A stretch of DNA of 64,000 nucleotides from Amycolatopsis sp. Its GTDB lineage: Bacteria > Actinomycetota > Actinomycetes > Mycobacteriales > Pseudonocardiaceae. Positions 40,871-64,000 of the stretch are shown here, piece by piece. Within the stretch, counting starts at the first letter, position 1. Each line of letters begins with the position of its first letter. The notes below the pieces were generated by a model. It saw only the letters and a program-made list of their open reading frames with translations. It searched no databases and was not told where the DNA came from. The stretch is taken from positions 1-64,000 of the forward strand of contig NZ_JAODNM010000141.1 in the NCBI RefSeq assembly GCF_025464955.1. Reading direction: 5' to 3'. The position numbers were made by a program, and so were the translations under genes.

Positions 40871-41398
40871 ATGCGGTCAGTGACCTACGAAACGCAGTAC
40901 GTCGAACTTTCGGGCGCGGCGATGTCCGCTTTGCTCGATGGCGACCTCCCTGCCGCGAGCGCAGTGGCCGGGGTCGCGCTCACCGAGTACTTCGTCACCG
41001 ACAAAGCGAAGTGGCTGTGGAAGATGCGGCTCGAACAGATCGCCGAAGACCCCGCCGACGCCCGCTGGCTGGCACGCCACGCCCTCATCGGGACGGAGGG
41101 CCCCGTTGTCGGGCACTGCGGGTTCCACGGACCGCCGGACGACGACGGAATCGTCGAGATCGGCTACTCCGTCATGCCGGAATTCCGCCGCCGGGGCTAC
41201 GCCCGCGCGATGCTGACCGAACTCCTGCGCCGAGCCGCCGCCGAACCCGACGTCAAAACCGTCCGGGCGACCATCAGCCCCGACAACGCCGCCTCCCTGG
41301 CGACAATCGCCGGTTTCGGCTTCATCGAGGTCGGCGAGCAGTGGGACGACGAAGACGGCCTGGAAACCATCTACGAGGTCGGGGTTCCCAGCCGCTGA
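40871..41398 (+). CDS. GNAT-family N-acetyltransferase
   Basis: A 175-residue GNAT acetyltransferase. Motif A is Y-S-V-M-P-E-F-R-R-R-G-Y-A-R-A-M (acetyl-CoA pyrophosphate loop R-R-R-G-Y-A), and N-A-A-S-L-A-T-I-A-G-F-G-F is the usual motif B region. It is closest to the RimJ/RimL-like type. The ATG at 40871 or the GTG three codons on would serve as start. It lies between the siderophore-binding gene and the NRPS genes, convergent with the latter. A role in tailoring the siderophore is possible but not shown; general protein or small-molecule acetylation is as likely. Confidence 0.8.
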   Translation: MRSVTYETQYVELSGAAMSALLDGDLPAASAVAGVALTEYFVTDKAKWLWKMRLEQIAEDPADARWLARHALIGTEGPVVGHCGFHGPPDDDGIVEIGYSVMPEFRRRGYARAMLTELLRRAAAEPDVKTVRATISPDNAASLATIAGFGFIEVGEQWDDEDGLETIYEVGVPSR

Positions 41399-41413
41399 CT
41401 GGCCCATTCCATT

Positions 41414-41502
41414 CGCAACTCGCCGTCGACTTGCGATCGTTGCGGACCTCAACAACCGCAACTCGCCGTCGACTTGCGGTCTATTCGAAACTAAGAGACC
41501 GC
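41414..41502. repeat. Compound palindromic intergenic element, copies between GNAT and NRPS
   Basis: A CAACTCG-type palindrome sits at 41414-41435, and a second copy at 41456-41479 is joined to a hairpin with arms GCGGTCT (41476-41482) and AGACCGC (41496-41502). The second unit closely matches the reverse complement of the one at 1910-1956, including the intervening GAAACT. It lies between convergent genes and probably ends both transcripts. Confidence 0.75.
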
Positions 41503-41538
41503 TAAGGAGGCGTGGTGGGACGCGTGCCCTCGGTGGCC

Positions 41539-44500
41539 TCAGGATTCTTGGAGTTCGGAATCCAGTTCTTCGGCGGACAGGGCGTCGATCTCCAGATAGA
41601 TCTCCGCGACCTGGTCGAAACGGCCGGGGACGGTTTCCTCGGCCGACAGGCGCTGAGCCATGCCGCCGACGGTCAGCGTCGAGAACAGCGTCCGCACCGA
41701 CACTTCCGCGGTGTCCAGGGCTTCGCGCAGCCGGCCGACGATCATGGTCGCCAGCACGGAATCCCCGCCCAGCCCGAAAAACGGGTCGTCGAGCCCCACG
41801 CGGTCAACTTCGAGGACGTCGGCCCACACCTTGGCGACGACCTGTTCGAGCGCGCTGACCGGCGCCGCGTATGAGTCGGACTCCTCCGACGCCCAGGCAG
41901 ACGCGACCGCGCGGCGGTCGACCTTGCCGTTGGCGGTCAACGGGACGTCGTCGAGCACGACGATCCGCGACGGAACCATGTGCGGCGGCAGTTGCGTCCG
42001 GATCCACTCGCGGACCTGCTCCCCATCCACGTCGCCGGCAATAGCGGCGACAAGCTGGTTGCCGGACACGCCCGCCACCCCGCGACGCACACCCGGATGC
42101 TCCGCCAGCGCCGCCTCGACCTCGCCGAGCTCGATCCGCACCCCGCGCACCTTCACCTGATGGTCGCGGCGGCCGAGGAACTCCAGCGTCCCGTCCGGCC
42201 AGTAGCGCGCGAGGTCACCGGTGCGGTACCAACGCGTGCTGCCCCGCTCGACGAACCGGTCGGCGGTGCGGTCGGGATCGCCGCGATAACCGCGCGCGAC
42301 GCCGTCGCCGCCGAGCCACAGTTCGCCACTGACCCAGTCCGGGCAGTCGCGGCCGTGAACATCGACGACGCGGCACACCACGTTCCGCAACGGCGTCCCG
42401 TACGGCACCGAGCGCCAGTTCGACGGCACCGAACGGACCTCACACACCGTCGAGTGGATGGCCGTTTCGGTCGTCCCGCCGAGCCCCGCGAACCGGCACC
42501 CGGGCGCCTGCGCGACTACCCGGTCCGGCAGGTCCGTCCCGACCAGGTCGCCACCGAGCAGTACCGTCCGCAGCCCGGCCAGCTCACCCGGGCGCGCCGC
42601 GGTGAGCAGCATGTCCAGCAGCGCGGGCACGCAGTTCACCAGCGTCACACCCCGAGCCGCGACCAGTTCGGCCCACTGACGCGCGTCGCGTTTGTCCTCC
42701 TCACCGACCAGAACCACAGCGCCACCGGCGGACAGGAGTCCGAACAGGTCGAACACCGACAGGTCGAAGTCCAAAGCGGACACTCCGAGACACCGGTCGT
42801 CCGGGGAGACGGCGAACCGCTCGTTCAGATCGTCGATGGTGTTCATCGCCGCCCGGTGCGGCACTTCGACCCCCTTGGGCTCTCCGGTGGACCCGGAGGT
42901 GAACAGCACGTAAGCGATGTCCTCCTCCCCCACCCGCACCGGAGCCGCCAAGGCCGAGGACTCGACCGCGTCCGAAATGGACACAGTCTCGACGCCGTCG
43001 ATAGCCGTACCATCAGTGAGCGCGATCCGGAACCCGGCAATGCGGCGGATGCGATCCCGGCGGGCCGAAGGCTGGTCGACACCGATGGGCACGTAAGCAG
43101 CGCCGGCCGCCAGCACGCCAAGCACCGCCGCGACCTGGCCCGGCCCCTTCGGCAGACTGACTGCGACGGTGTCGTCGGGTGCTACTCCCTTATCCCGCAA
43201 CGTCTTGGCGATACGCAACGCACGGTCGGCGAGCTCGCCATAGGACAGTTCGCCGTCGGCACCCCACAAAACAGCCGGGGCCTCGGGTACACGCTCCGCA
43301 AAGGCGAAGAACCCGTCCTGAAGTAACCGTCCACTGCGCACACCCGCCGTCGCGTTGGCCTTCGTCCGAACCTCAGCTTGCGCGGTCGGCAGCTCGGCGG
43401 CCACGGGCAGATCCCAGACGCTGTCGTCCTGACCGAGCCGGGTGACGAGGGTATGGAACGCGGCGAACATCTCGTCGACCATCCCTGGCGGAAACGCGTT
43501 TTCCCGCACGTCCCAGTTGATCAGCAGCCCGTTGTCGACCTCGGTCACCTGTGCGTCCAGCAGCACCTGCGGGCCCTGCGAGATGATCCACACCGGCTCG
43601 CCGAAGTTCGCGCGGACATCCGCGCCGAACAGCTCGCCGAGGTTGAGCGCGCTGGTGAACACGACCGGAGCCAGCACCTGCTCCGCCTGATGCCGGGACA
43701 GATCCCGCAGCACCTCGACTCCGGAGTACTCCGCGTGTTCGGCATCCGCGTGCATCCGGTCCTGCAGCGACCGCGCGTGATCCACAAAGGACCCGGGTGC
43801 GGACAGGTCGACGTCGAGCAGTACCGATCCGGTGAAGTCGCCGACGAGCTTGCCGACGTCCGCGTGGGTGCTCTCGCGGTCGAACATGGGCAGGTTCAGC
43901 AGGAACCGCGGCTGCGCACTCCACGCGGCGAGGGTCTCGGCGAACGCCGACGCGACAGCCATTGCCGGCGTCAGCCCGTGCCGATGCGCCCGCGCGGCCA
44001 GGCTCTTCTTCCCGTCCGGCGCCAGCCACTGATGCCGGCGCGTGACCAGCGTCGAGCCGGCCGAGTCGAGTGCCAGCGGCAGGTCGGGCGCGCTCGGCAG
44101 CTCAGGAATCCGCTGCTGCCAGTACTCGCGAGCCGTCTCGCGGCTCTGCTTGCGCGCCGGCTCGCGCTCGGCCAGGTAACGCGGGTAGCTGTACGCGATC
44201 GCTTCCGGGATTCGGTCACCGGAATAGAACGCAGCCAGGTCCGAAAGCAGCACCCGGTAGCTCAGCGCGTCGGCGGCGAGCATGTCGACATCTACGTGCA
44301 ACCGGGTGCGCCCCTCCGCCAGTAACGAAAGCTGCACGCGGAAGACTTCGCCCGCGGCGACGTCGAGCCGCGCGTGAGACGCAGACTGCCGGATCGCTTC
44401 GAGCGCGTCCTCAGCGTCAGCACGGTCCTGGAGATCGTTGACCACCACGGCAGGCTGCAGCCGCCGCGCGAGGATCCGCTGCCTGCCATCGTCTCCGAAC

Positions 44501-44957
44501 GCGGCGCGCAGCATCCCGTGCCGCTCCACAAGAGCTTCGACCGCGCGCTCGAGCCGGTCCGCGTCGACGTCGCGGCCGTCGAACTCGACGTAGAGGTGCG
44601 CCGCCACGGACCCGAGCGCGGTCTCTTCGTCCCGCCCGATCCAGTACGCGTGCTGCATCAGCGCCAGCCCGAACGGCGCGTCCTCGTCGACCACCGAAGC
44701 GGGCGCCCGGGGTTCCGCGACGGGTTCACCGAGCTGAGCGGTGAGCAGTTCGCGCCACTCTCCGAGCGTCGGTCGCCTGGCCAACTGGGCGAACCCGATC
44801 TTGACCCCGCGACGCCGCCACTGGTTCGCGACCCGCATCAGCTGAATCGAGTCCAGGCCCCATTCGATGAGGCTGTCGCTGTCGGTCAACGCCTCGGCCT
44901 CGGTCCCAAGCAGTGCGGTGACCTCGCTCAGGAGTTCGTCGGCTGTCGGCTTTTCGC

Positions 44958-44964
<7 letters not shown>
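41539..44964 (-). CDS. NRPS initiation protein: ArCP-Cy-A-PCP
   Basis: A 1,141-residue NRPS. Residues 1-75 are an aryl carrier domain (W-G-L-D-S-I-Q-L-M, phosphopantetheine Ser39, then R-x-x-G-x-x-I-x-F and P-T-L-x-x-W as in EntB/VibB). Residues about 95-520 are a heterocyclization domain: D-x4-D-x-x-S at D227/D232/S235 replaces the HHxxxDG of ordinary condensation. The A domain (about 545-1000) has pocket residues I read as D-L-F-N-L-G-L-I-H, near the cysteine code D-L-Y-N-L-S-L-I-W, with Thr or Ser possible. A carrier (Ser1069) ends it, with a ~35-residue acidic tail that may dock. There is no thioesterase. The layout is that of PchE-type initiation: aryl acid on ArCP, condensed and cyclised with Cys/Ser/Thr. 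The aryl-AMP ligase is not in the window. Confidence 0.87.
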
Positions 44965-52681
<7,717 letters not shown>

Positions 52682-52685
<4 letters not shown>

Positions 52686-55600
52686 CGGAGGTCACCTTTC
52701 GTCAGTAGCTCCAGCGCGGCGAACCATTCACGGGACAGTTCACGGATCCGGTCCTCGGTGAAGAGCGCGCCCGGCCATTGCCAGTCGGCCTCCAGCACCG
52801 GTCCGGCGGGCAGATCGCGCACGAGCACGTTGAGCACCAGGCAGTAGGGCGCGGGCATCTCCGCGTCGACACCGCCGCCCATCGCGCCGGTCTCGGGCGC
52901 ACCCGAGAAGGGCCTGCCCTCACGCTCGCCGACGGTCAACCGCCCGAGGTAGTTGAACTCGAGTTGCGGCTCGGGTAACGCCTCCAGTTCGGAAGCGGTG
53001 TCCGGATTCAGATACCGCAGCAGCCCGTGCCCGATTCCCTTGTCCGGCACGGTGAGCTGCTCGGCAACTCGCAGCAGGCCCTTGCCCGTACCGTCACGTT
53101 CGATGTCTCCGGGGTCGACCCGGACCGGGAACACACTGGTGAACCAGCCGACTGTGCCAGACAGCTCCGCGCCCGGTACGACCTGCTCCTCACGGCCATG
53201 GCTCTCCAGCGCGAGGAGGAGTGAGCTGTCGTCGGTGTCGCCCCGCCAACGCGCGACAGCCAGCGCCAACCCGGTCAGCAGGACGGCGTCGACGGGCACG
53301 CCATGTTGCTCGGGGATCACCGTGAGCAAAGCCGTGGTGACGACCGGGTCGAGCGAAGTCCGGGTGGCGAGCATGGTGGCGCGCGTGTCGGCTACGGGAT
53401 CGAGCCGTCGTGTTCCCAAAACCGGGTCGGGGCCGGACAGGATTTCCCGCCAGAGATCCACTTCGGACACCCGGGCCTTGGCCGCGTCCGCGAGTCCGAT
53501 CGCCCATTCGCGGAACGACGTGCCGTCGTATGTGGGCAGGGGTTCGCCGCGTCGCAGCAGATCCCAGTCTTCGGCCAGTTCAGGAACGAGCACACCCCAT
53601 GACGCACCATCGACAACCAGGTGGTGCAACAGGATCAGGAGGCGTCCTTCGGCCCCAGTGTCGAACCAGACAAAGCGAGCCATCTCGCCGCTCGCCGGGG
53701 CCAGTTCGGCCAATGCCTCCTCCAGGACCGCGGGCAGCCGCGCCGCGATCTCGTCGAAGCCGAGTCCTCGGACGTCGATCGTGCGCACGACGTCGCCCGC
53801 AGACACCGTTCCGGCAGGTGCGGAGGTGAACGTCCAGTCCCCTTCGGACGATCGCCGGAACGACGAACGCAGCACGTCGTGCCGGTCGAGCATGGTCTGC
53901 GCCAGCGTGAGCAAAGTGGATTCGTCCAGTTCCGCCGGGGTGCACAGGAACCGCGCCTGGCTCAGGCGGCCGTACGGTGAGGCTTGGTTCGCGAGCCAGA
54001 CAAGCATCGGCGTCAGCGGGATCTCCCCGACGCCCGCGTCGGGGACTCGGGAGACTCGCGGCGCGGCGTCCTGTGTGGCCAGTGCGAGACCCGCCACTGT
54101 GCGCCGATCGAACACGTCACGCGGGGAGAACCGCAGCCCGGCGGAACGCGCCTTGCTGACCAGCCGCATCGACACGATGCTGTCACCGCCGAGGGCGAAG
54201 AAGCTGTCGTCGATCCCGACCTCGTCGAGGCCGAGGACTTCGGCGAACAACGTGGTCAGCCGGGTTTCCAGTTCGGTTCGCGGAGCCACGACCCAGCCCG
54301 TGCGCTCTGGTGACGGCAACGCCTCGGTGTCGAGCTTTCCGTTGTGCGTCAGGGGGAAGCCGGCCACGGCAAGTACCGCGGCCGGGACCATGTACTCCGG
54401 CAAAGCGTCCGCGACCAGCTCGCGCAGGCCCTCGGTCCCGCTTGCCACGACGTACGCCACCAATCGCCGGGCGCCTGGTGCATCCTCTCGGACCACCACG
54501 GCGGCTCGGGTGACGCGCACGTCACGCAGGAGGACGGCTTCGATCTCGCCGGGTTCGACCCGGAAGCCGCGGATCTTGACCTGGTCGTCGACCCGGCCGA
54601 GGCAGTCGATCAGGCCGTCGGCGGTCCACCTCGCGACGTCGCCGCTGCGATACATCCGCGCGCCGGGCCCGCCGAACGGGTCGGCCACGAACCGGCCGGA
54701 GGTCACCGCCGCCTGACCGAGATAGCCGCGCGCGAGGCCCGCGCCCGCGATGTACAGCTCACCGGAGACACCGACCGGGCAGTGGCCGAGTCGGATGTCC
54801 AAAATGTACGCTCGGGCGTTGCCGACCGGCGAACCGATCGATGGCCGCACGCCTTCACCGAACTCACAAGCCGCGGAGTCCACAGTGCACTCCGTCGGAC
54901 CGTAGAGGTTGTAGACAGTGAGACCGTCGGTTTCCCGCAGCCGCTGCCACAACGCCAGCGGCACGGCTTCACCACCGACGCCGAGCACCTTGAGTTCGCC
55001 GCGCCAGCCTGGCTCGGCCACGACCTCTCCAAGCAACGACGGCGACAGCTCGATGAACTCGATGCGGTGTGCGGCGAGGAAGGCCCGCACCTCGTCGGCG
55101 TCCCGACGGACATCCGGTGGGACGAGGTGCAGTTCGTGCCCGGCGAACATCCACAGCATCGGCTGCCAGGATGCGTCGAAGACCATCGGCCACGCGTGCC
55201 CGACGCGCAACGGCCGGCCACCCGCCGCACGCGACGCCGGCTCGAACAACGCGTCCCGATGGCTGACCAGCAGGTTCACGATCGACCGGTGCGAGACCAC
55301 GACTGCCTTCGGCTTACCGGTCGACCCCGAGGTGTAGATGACGTACGCGGGATTGTCCGGTTTGGCCGGTCCCACGAAATCGTCCCCCGAGACGCCATCG
55401 GTAGCGGGCATTTCACGGAGGACGACGACCGGCCGTGCGTCCGAAATCATGACGTCGAGTCGTTCGGCGGGCCACTCCGGGTCGAGCGGCAGGTACGCGC
55501 TACCCGCTTTCATCACGGCCACCATGGCGACAAGCACGTCCGGCCCCGGCGGCAGCGCCAGTGCGACCACCCGCTCCGGCCCGGCGCCGCGCTCGACGAG

Positions 55601-57084
55601 GACACGGGCGAGCCGGTTTGCCTGGACGTTGATCTGCGCGAATGTCAATCGTATCGCCCCTGACACCACGGCGATGGCGTCGGGCGTGCGGGCGGTCTGG
55701 GCTTCGAATACCTCGGGCATAGTGACGTCGAGTCCAGGAAGCCGCTTGCCCGTGCCGAACCCGAGCAGGCGGCGGCGTTCGTCGATGCCGAGCAGGTCGA
55801 GCCTCGCGACGGTCGGCTCAGCGCCGGATGCGATCGACTCGGCCGCCCGGCGGAAGTACCCGGCGATCGTCTCGATCCGCTCGCGGGCGAAGATGTCCGG
55901 ACGGAATTCGAAGGTCACCGTGAGGGTCTTTTCGGCGGCTACCGCCAAGGTCAGCGGGTAGTGGGTGGCGTCGTCGATCCCGATCGGCGTGACCCGCAGC
56001 CCGGCGGACGCTTCCCGTCGCGCGACGGCGTCGGTGTCGATCGGGTAGTTCTCGAAGACGACCAACGTGTCGAACAGGTCCCCGACCCCGGCGGCCCGCC
56101 GGATCTCGCTGAGGCCGAGGAACTGGACGTCGAGCAGACCGCCCTGGTCACGCTGGAGTCCACTGAGGACTTCGGGAACGGTGGCGCCGGGGTGGGCACG
56201 TACGCGCACCGGCACGGTGTTGATGAACAGCCCGACCATGGAGTCCACTCCGGGCAGGTCCGCGGGCCTGCCGGAGACGGTGGCGCCGAACACGACGTCG
56301 TCGCGGCCGGTCAGCTTGCCGAGTACCAGCCCCCAGATTCCTTGGAGGACAGTGTTGATCGTCAGCCCGCGGACCCGTGCCTCGGCGGAAAGCCGAGCCG
56401 TCAGCTCTCCGGGAAACTCCAGCCGGTATAGCTCTGGCCGAACCGGTACTCGGGATGGCTCCGCTGGGGCAAGGAGGGTCGAGCCGGTGACGCCGTCCAG
56501 TGCCGACGCCCAGACGGCCGCCGCCTGTTCACTGTCCTTCGACGCGAGCCAAGCCAGGTAATCGCGGTATGGACGCACCGTTGGCAGAGGATTCGCCGCG
56601 TAGAGATCGAGGAGGTCGCGAACGAGCAGGGGAACGGACCATCCGTCGAGCAGGATGTGGTGGTTCGACAGCACCAAGCGATATTCCCGCGGTCCGAAGC
56701 GGACCAGAAGGAACCGGATCAGGGGCGGTTCGGCCAGGTCGAACCGAGTGGCTCGGTCGGCGGCCAGCAGCCGTGCGAAGGCAGCGTCCCGATCGTCCGA
56801 CGCGAACAAGTCCACTTCGGACCAGGGCAGCTCGACGCCGGCGAGCACGATCTGGACCGGCTCGTCGAGGTCCTCGTGTTCGAAGCAGGCCCGCAGGTTG
56901 GGATGCCTGACCAGCAACGCATCCGCCGCGCTCCGCAGCCTTTCGTGGTCGACGTCACCGTCCAGTCCGAGGACGAATTGGACGGTGTAGACGTCCGTCG
57001 CGGTTTCGTCGAACTGCGCGTGGAAGAACATGCCCTGCTGCAGCGGGGACAGCGGCAGGATGTCTTCGACCGTTCCCGGATTGG

Positions 57085-57088
<4 letters not shown>
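52682..57088 (-). CDS. NRPS: C-A-PCP-E (substrate unassigned)
   Basis: A 1,468-residue, one-module NRPS. The condensation domain begins E-D-I-L-P-L-S-P-L-Q-Q-G-M and has HHILLDG (H143-H144, D148); its start sequence is the DCL type that accepts D-configured donors, so it should follow an E-ending protein. The A domain has an unusual pocket, read as D-A-Q-E-G-G-L-V-D, within a F-D-A-S-W-Q-P-M-L-W-M-F-A-G-H-E-L-H stretch that resembles A domains of mycobacterial siderophore NRPS. I cannot assign the substrate; formyl-hydroxyornithine or another polar residue is possible. Then come the carrier (Ser970) and E domain (H1155-H1156, N-Y-L-G-R-L). Its C-terminus ends soon after the E domain without the T-P-S-D tail of its neighbours. 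Overlaps neighbours by four bases each. Confidence 0.9.

Positions 57089-64000
<6,912 letters not shown>

Overview
The window is high-GC DNA with actinomycete hallmarks: a DUF397/DUF5753 gene pair, an F420-type luciferase-like oxidoreductase, an MpaB-family oxygenase, a class F sortase, many GTG and TTG starts, and IdeR/DmdR-type iron boxes. The gene set fits Pseudonocardiales (Amycolatopsis-like). That placement is inference; no rRNA or tRNA is present to confirm it.

Layout. 1-8.3 kb: the C-terminal end of an IS630-type transposase at the left edge, then housekeeping or accessory genes: PlsC acyltransferase, a PLP decarboxylase with a GPH-type transporter, a 5'-truncated DUF5753 regulator with DUF397, and an F420-type oxidoreductase plus MpaB-family oxygenase. 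These last two diverge from a TetR gene across two matching palindromic operators. 8.4-11.8 kb: a cell-surface trio of polytopic membrane protein, DUF4397 protein and class F sortase. 11.9-15.7 kb: an alkanesulfonate operon (ssuC-ssuB-ssuA-ssuD, minus strand) preceded by a 26-codon Cys-containing leader peptide. 15.9-25.2 kb: a tightly overlapping nine-gene plus-strand operon for carnitine breakdown. It holds an XRE-TetR fusion regulator, BKACE, carnitine dehydrogenase, thioesterase, a complete Dpp/Opp-type ABC importer and a serine hydrolase. 25.3-37.1 kb: assorted genes (secreted lipase-like hydrolase, GGDEF cyclase, MFS, ABC-2 exporter with an RseB/LolA-like protein, patatin, metallo-beta-lactamase-fold hydrolase, PoxB, DMT-like membrane protein), separated by palindromic intergenic repeats.

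37.1-64 kb: a siderophore gene cluster that runs off the right edge. Ornithine N-monooxygenase and a formyltransferase diverge from a region with three iron-box-like sites, followed by a siderophore-binding lipoprotein. Four overlapping NRPS genes on the minus strand encode about 7,500 residues. The last-transcribed NRPS starts with an aryl carrier domain and a heterocyclization domain, so it looks like the initiation module. Condensation-domain types (LCL after no E, DCL after E) suggest assembly in the reverse of transcription order: aryl-(Cys/Ser/Thr azoline)-Ser-D-Ser-D-Xaa-Ser-D-(formyl)hydroxyornithine, with the terminating module outside the window. This points to a mixed phenolate/azoline plus hydroxamate siderophore that I cannot match to a known one.

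Dispersed small palindromes, including a compound two-hairpin element found in opposite orientation at 1.9 kb and 41.4 kb, sit between genes and probably act as terminators or mobile palindromic repeats.
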